From Carettochelys insculpta (Eukaryota > Chordata > Testudines > Carettochelyidae): DNA of 64,000 bases. The notes beneath the pieces are model-generated. The model was not told the origin of the DNA, ran no database searches, and worked only from the letters and a program-made list of their open reading frames with translations. Position numbers and translations under genes: made by a program. This document shows positions 59,131 to 64,000 of this stretch, piece by piece. The stretch covers positions 17,753,483 to 17,817,482 of the forward strand of contig NC_134161.1 in NCBI RefSeq assembly GCF_033958435.1, given 5' to 3'. The stretch's first letter is position 1. Each line of letters opens with the position of its first letter.

Positions 59131-59149
59131 GAGGGGAACGATATAGTTA

Positions 59150-59312
59150 GCTCGGGGAAGGGGGTTTTGTGACTCTCACGGAACGCGCGGGCGGCGGCAG
59201 AAGTAGTTCTGGGAGGGGTTTTGTAACGCGCACAGAACGCGCGGCTGGGTTTGGAGAAGGTAGTTCCGGGAAATGTTTTTGTGAGGCGCACAGAACGCGC
59301 GCCTGTCACGTG
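59150..59312. repeat. ~55-bp CpG-rich triplet repeat
   Basis: Three copies of a monomer containing GAACGCGCG and GTAGTTC.GGGA, with GAACGCGCG at about 59,181, 59,236 and 59,293. It ends in CACGTGGGG. This is the only CpG-dense sequence within 37 kb of the telomere. Confidence 0.75.
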
Positions 59313-59790
59313 GGGTGTTGAGCAGAAAACAGCTTGGCCTCACTGACAAATTTGGCCTGGCGGTTTCATACATTGTTAGGTACTGTGTTCAGTGGCAGTT
59401 CTCCAGGAGTCTGTTGTGCTGCCCGCTCTCGGCACAGCTAGGCAGCACACGGAGGGGGGGTGCATGCATGCATGCCGCTGAACCGCATTGGTAAAAGTTG
59501 TCAACACGTCTGATGACCAATGATGAACTGCAGGGTGATAAAACATACAGTCACTTTGTGTGCTGCAAGACTGTAAATGTAGGTTTTAATCATTTTAGCA
59601 GCATTGTTCACCAAAAACAAGGGGAGCATCACTTTAGGGAGTGCAGCTAAAGGATTCTTATTTTCTAATTGCGTAATGATGTTGGAACAAAGTCTCAACA
59701 CGTTGTATGAAGCAAGCAGAAGGCTTTATGTATATGCAACGCTGGTGCGGTGCCACTTTGCCCCCTCAGGACGCGGGGGGAGGGGGAGGA
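59313..59790. other. Unassigned sequence
   Basis: About 480 bp. Contains a GCATGCATGCATGC run near 59,463 and a G-rich stretch near 59,773-59,789. No gene or named element recognised. Confidence 0.5.
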
Positions 59791-59791
59791 C

Positions 59792-60263
59792 TGTGTCATG
59801 GGTGTCACCCAAACCTGGCTAGGTCCTAGTAACATGATGAAATGACCACAATAAGCCAATCTGAAAAATGGTAGAGCATCCCTATGATGGGGAAAAATAT
59901 TGCAAGATGAGTATATGTGCCAGTGCAGGGAAAAGGGGAGTGAGTGAGAGCCAGGGAAAAGGAAGTGGTGAAGACCAAGTGAGAAAAATAAGGCAGCCTT
60001 GGAAGAAAGCTTATCAGGAAGCAGCTGGAGAAAGATGAGATTAGTTCAGCATGAGAATGTAACTGCAAGGTTGGTTTGAGCCAGAAGATTCCGGTTTCTA
60101 TATCTGTGTAACCTATAATGGAACAAATGTCTGGTGTATAGAAGGAAGTCTTTACTTTGTTTTGATTGAGAACTCGTCACCCCTTGCCTTTTCTCCCGTG
60201 GCCCTGTTAAATAAAGCACTTCTGTTAGCCAAACAGTGATCCTGTCTGAATTTCTACATCACC
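59792..60263 (+). other. LTR-like segment (tentative)
   Basis: Starts TGTGTCATGGG and ends near TTTCTACA, with a polyadenylation signal AATAAA at 60,210-60,215 placed about 50 bp from the right end, as in many LTRs. TG/CA ends are plausible, but I find no target-site duplication, so the boundaries and identity are uncertain. It could also be the 3' end of another retroelement or a processed transcript. Confidence 0.3.
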
Positions 60264-61255
60264 TGCACATAGTTTATAGAACATCTTACCTCTAATGCAG
60301 GTGTTTTTCCAAAACAGACAATAACATTTATGGTGGATAGGATGGATGATGCATCTACAACGGTAACGATGGCTCCTCCATACTGGCATATTCACAGATG
60401 CTTAGTGAGACAGTTGAAGCCAAAGACGTTCACAGCATGAAGCAATAACATATTTGTTTTAAGTACACATGTGGGATGGCAGAGGAGAAAACACCGTAAA
60501 TAGGTTCTCATTTGCAGGGTCTTGCTGTGGAATGTGGTTACTCAGGCAACTATCCCTTCCTTCCGCTGCCAAGGTCCTGTATGAGCTGGGACAACCTTCC
60601 CTGGGTCTCGAGTGAGATGGGGATGGGCAGCGAGGAGTATCTCTGCTCATGATAACTGGGCCTGCCCCAGACTTTAGGAACTGAATAGGGGGGTCTTTAG
60701 CATAAACCAGGGTCTGTCTCAGGAATTTTCACCCTACCATAACTACTTCTGGGTGGAGGCAGGAGCTGCTTGGGCTAGGTTTAGTATTCAGGGGCTTACT
60801 TTCCATCAGTACAACACAACATGCTGAAGTGCCGCCACTGTAACCTGGGAAAGGTACCCACCACCCTGCACATCTGAGAGCCTAGGCTGCCTCACAATGA
60901 AAAGTCTGAGTCTAGAAAACAAACTTTTAATAACAGCTGGGAAGTCAGTTGATGCTGGGAGAACATCCAATGGCTTCATAGACATAAATGTTCCACTCAT
61001 AGTTGCTGCCCTTGTAGACTTGGAATTGATGACTGCATCTGAACAGTTTACTTCTTATCTTGGGCAAGGAGAGAGAAAGAGGTATGTCAGTTACCCTGAA
61101 GGCTGCTCACCATGCACTCATTCTCTTCTTTGACTCTGCTAGTCATAGGGTACCATGTGCTGTCTTCCACCTTTTGGCTGTAATTGCTGCTTATCAGTTT
61201 GTTAGTCTTCATATTTGTGCAGGCTGGGTGGAAATGGTAGGTGCTGTCAAATTAT
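60264..61255. other. Unassigned sequence
   Basis: About 1 kb, no repeats or recognisable domains. Open frames are under 90 codons. Confidence 0.5.
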
Positions 61256-63156
61256 TTCAGGTCCCTGTGCTTTTATCTCTTTGGAAAGGTAGAAAAACCA
61301 CAGCTGCTACTTGAAATAACATAAACTGGTTTTGAAGGGAAAACCAGTCAAGATAGTTCAGGCTCCATTGTCTATTGACCAGAAACCCTGCCTCATCCTT
61401 TTATGCTCACAAGGCTATAACAGTCTAGTACATTACTACCAATGCTTAGGTGACTGGAAACCCTGCTAGGGTAAGTTCTGATAGTCTGTGAAGCATTCAC
61501 TCAGACCCTGCCTGTGTGTGTTTTGGAAATAAATTAGTTTCCCTCTATGAAGTCACAAGGGAGTCAAATGTTACAGCATCATATACATCAGGAATGTGCA
61601 AACTGGGGGTGCCACCCCAGGGTGACATTTCAAAATGAGAGTGCGCACCCATCAGGTCCCCTTTACTGTCTCTTGCAGACTTTCTCCAGTTGTCTGCCCT
61701 GTGCAGCACTTGCCACCTGGTCTCTCCTAGTAGAGAGCTGGCTTCATTTCCTGTTATCCTCCTCACTCTGTGGGAGCCCTCTTTTGCCTCCCTGCAGCAT
61801 TTCTTGGCTCAGTTGCCCTGTGAGTGCTCTACCCCCTGCTGCTGGGCTTATCAGAATGCACAGAGACCTTAAGACGAGTGGGCAATTGGCAAGTTCCTGG
61901 CCTGATAAAGTACTCTCCTGGGCCCCATCCCAGCTACCTTTAGGTGTCCTCCCTCCAAACAGCTTTACCCCTTTGGGGCACTCCCCTCCCTGAGTCTGTC
62001 AGCATCTTCTTCCTGAGTTTTCTACCCATTTTCTGAGTGCCACTCCATCTCTTCCCATTGTTCTCCCACAGGTTGGGGCAGGGTAGCTAATTGCAGAACT
62101 GAAAAGGTGAAGTGGGTGACCTAGAGGTTTGCTCAGCCCTAACATACATGATTGTGATTTGTAAACAGCCATGTAAACATAATTGCCGAAATAAATCCCT
62201 TATGTTAATAAAAGGGAAAACAAAACATTGTTTATTTCAGGCAATGGGTTGGCACTCCACTAACAAAGGATTTCCTTAATTATGACTCGATAATGGCAGT
62301 AAGTGTGGCTACACATAATCTTTAGCACAGATAAGCACTGGTTAAAATGTGCTTATGTGATTTCCTCTCTATTCTCAGCTTTTTCCTAGGTTGGGCTTTG
62401 AGCAGTGTGGAAGGAGGGTGGGCAGGAAATGTGCCTTACTCCTTTTGAGCTGCTGGCTGTGGCTGGGACCTATGGGCTGTATTAATTTGCCTGGGCCCCT
62501 GGGCAATTGGCCATTTTCTGGTGTGACTGATGCTCCCCTTACGTTAATGTTGCTGGGGTGGGGGGTGTTGATTAGGCAGTGCTTAATCTGTGGTAGAGTT
62601 GAGCTTTGAGACTGCTGCATGTACTGGGGTAGATAGTGGGGTGGTGGGGGGGAAGAGATGATGGGAGGAGAGATTCTGGAAGCAAGTGGGAGCCAGTGAT
62701 GTTTGGGGGTTGAGGCATAAGTTTTCACAGGTAGCCCTTTTCCCTAAAGGTGGCCCTGGGGATGGTCTGCATCCGTGGCCCATGCCAACTGCCCCAGCAT
62801 TGCAATAGGGTGTGACACTGTCCTCTATCTTGAGCGTGAGGCTGAAGGTATCTGCTTTGGCCCCAGCCAATCAATTGTTCCAGCATTTAGCAAATATTCT
62901 CAGGTGCTATAGACAATGGCAGCACTTGTGAATTACTTCATTCAGCACCCACACAGCTGTACTCATTGTAATGCCCCCTCCCCATGGGATTTTCCTGTTA
63001 TGATCCCAAAATATGGTAACTGTATTCTCACCTGGTCACAGAATTTAAGGCCTCTGAAGATTATTAGTGAAAGACAAACATAAAGAGGATCAGCACTCAC
63101 TGCTCCTAACAGGCCTTAACTGAAAGGCTTAGATTTCCAGGAAGCTGTTCTTATAG
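61256..63156. repeat. Block X, telomere-adjacent copy, truncated
   Basis: Collinear paralogue of 26,256-28,719. It lacks about 0.6 kb, including the foldback MITE, between AATGCTTAGG (61,441) and GTGAAGCATTC (61,489). The match continues to GCTGTTCTTATAG at 63,144-63,156, where the internal copy continues as CTTCCC but this copy changes directly to telomere repeat. Short open frames carry no recognised domain. Confidence 0.86.
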
Positions 63157-63690
63157 GGTTAGGGTTAGGGTTAGGGTTAGGGTTAGGGGTTAGGGTTGGG
63201 GTTGGGGTTAGGGTTAGGGTTAGGGTTGGGGTTGGGGTTGGGGTTAGGGTTAGGGTTAAGGGGTTAGGGGTTAGGGGTTAGGGTTAGGGTTTTAGGGTTA
63301 GGGTTAGGGGTTAGGGTTAGGGGTTAGGGTTAGGGTTAGGGTTAGGGTTAGGGGTTAGGGGTTAGGGGTTAGGGTTAGGGTTAGGGTTAGGGTTAGGGTT
63401 AGGGTTAGGGTTAGGGTTAGGGTTAGGGTTAGGGTTAGGGTTAGGGTTAGGGTTAGGGTTAGGGTTAGGGTTAGGGTTAGGGTTAGGGTTAGGGGTTAGG
63501 GGTTAGGGTTAGGGTTAGGGTTAGGGTTAGGGTTAGGGTTAGGGTTAGGGTTAGGGTTAGGGTTAGGGTTAGGGTTAGGGTTAGGGTTAGGGTTAGGGTT
63601 AGGGTTAGGGTTAGGGTTAGGGTTAGGGTTAGGGTTAGGGTTAGGGTTAGGGTTAGGGTTAGGGTTAGGGTTAGGGTTAGGGGTTAGGGT
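63157..63690 (+). repeat. Proximal telomere, variant-rich
   Basis: TTAGGG repeats mixed with TTAGGGG, TTGGGG, TTAAGGGG and TTTTAGGG variants. Variants are densest at 63,180-63,375, occur again at about 63,490-63,505, and the last one is near 63,680. This is typical of the inner telomere, where mutations persist. Confidence 0.97.
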
Positions 63691-64000
63691 TAGGGTTAGG
63701 GTTAGGGTTAGGGTTAGGGTTAGGGTTAGGGTTAGGGTTAGGGTTAGGGTTAGGGTTAGGGTTAGGGTTAGGGTTAGGGTTAGGGTTAGGGTTAGGGTTA
63801 GGGTTAGGGTTAGGGTTAGGGTTAGGGTTAGGGTTAGGGTTAGGGTTAGGGTTAGGGTTAGGGTTAGGGTTAGGGTTAGGGTTAGGGTTAGGGTTAGGGT
63901 TAGGGTTAGGGTTAGGGTTAGGGTTAGGGTTAGGGTTAGGGTTAGGGTTAGGGTTAGGGTTAGGGTTAGGGTTAGGGTTAGGGTTAGGGTTAGGGTTAGG
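63691..64000 (+). repeat. Distal telomere, uniform TTAGGG
   Basis: Uninterrupted TTAGGG to the window edge, G-rich strand 5' to 3' towards the right, so the chromosome end lies to the right. The true tract length is not known because the window stops here. Confidence 0.98.

Noticed and set aside
63157..64000. Interstitial telomeric sequence rather than a true end
   Set aside because: The tract is long, becomes uniform distally, runs G-rich strand outward and continues to the window edge; an internal array remains possible only if sequence follows beyond the window.

Overview
This is the end of a vertebrate chromosome. The last 844 bases are telomeric TTAGGG repeats with the G-rich strand running 5' to 3' towards base 64,000, so the right edge is the chromosome tip and everything to its left is subtelomere. 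A chicken-repeat-1 (CR1) LINE, short fragments resembling ends of the Penelope-like elements common in turtle genomes, long foldback MITEs and an old gammaretrovirus-like provirus together suggest a sauropsid, most likely a turtle. That identification rests on remembered family signatures, not a database search. I see no convincing intact host protein-coding gene, tRNA or rRNA.

Region 1 (1-26,234) is a GC-rich, CpG-rich macrosatellite. Eight units are recognised by an anchor at 1,571, 5,107, 8,544, 12,042, 15,540, 19,287, 22,412 and 25,218. A full unit (3,437 or 3,498 bp) contains one ~1.15 kb spacer and two copies of a module: a short link, a 55-bp minisatellite, a ~430 bp CpG-dense core, and a 61-bp minisatellite. 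The 61-bp monomer carries 11-bp inverted arms, and neighbouring unit lengths differ by exactly 61 bp. The stretch ~3.2-18.5 kb is essentially identical from unit to unit, while both edges are diverged, rearranged or interrupted (a Penelope-like fragment, a solo LTR, a deletion junction). The many long open frames here on both strands come from the repeats, not from recognisable genes.

Region 2 (26,235-47,560 and 55,505-56,515) is AT-richer and consists of older repeat layers: a ~2.4 kb block (26,256-28,719) whose paralogue abuts the telomere, a ~250-bp tandem repeat (31.0-32.3 kb), and a higher-order array with a ~6.1 kb period made of diverged ~1 kb monomers. The monomers contain exon-like pieces with conserved splice-like edges, so they may derive from a decayed duplicated gene.

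Region 3 (47,561-55,504) is a structurally complete but coding-dead provirus: LTRs with 7-bp inverted ends and a 5-bp target duplication, primer site, gag, protease, RT/RNase H, integrase, env and polypurine tract, all on the + strand. It sits inside the ~6.1 kb array, and the empty site is visible in a paralogous copy at ~41,416.

Region 4 (56.5-63.16 kb) holds a 5'-truncated CR1 on the minus strand, a degenerate ~40-bp repeat field, a small CpG-rich triplet repeat, a possible LTR-like segment, unassigned sequence, and the second copy of the 2.4 kb block. That copy is cut off at 63,156 exactly where the telomere starts, which suggests the end was made by breakage and telomere addition. Proximal telomere repeats are rich in variants; the distal ~310 bp are pure TTAGGG.
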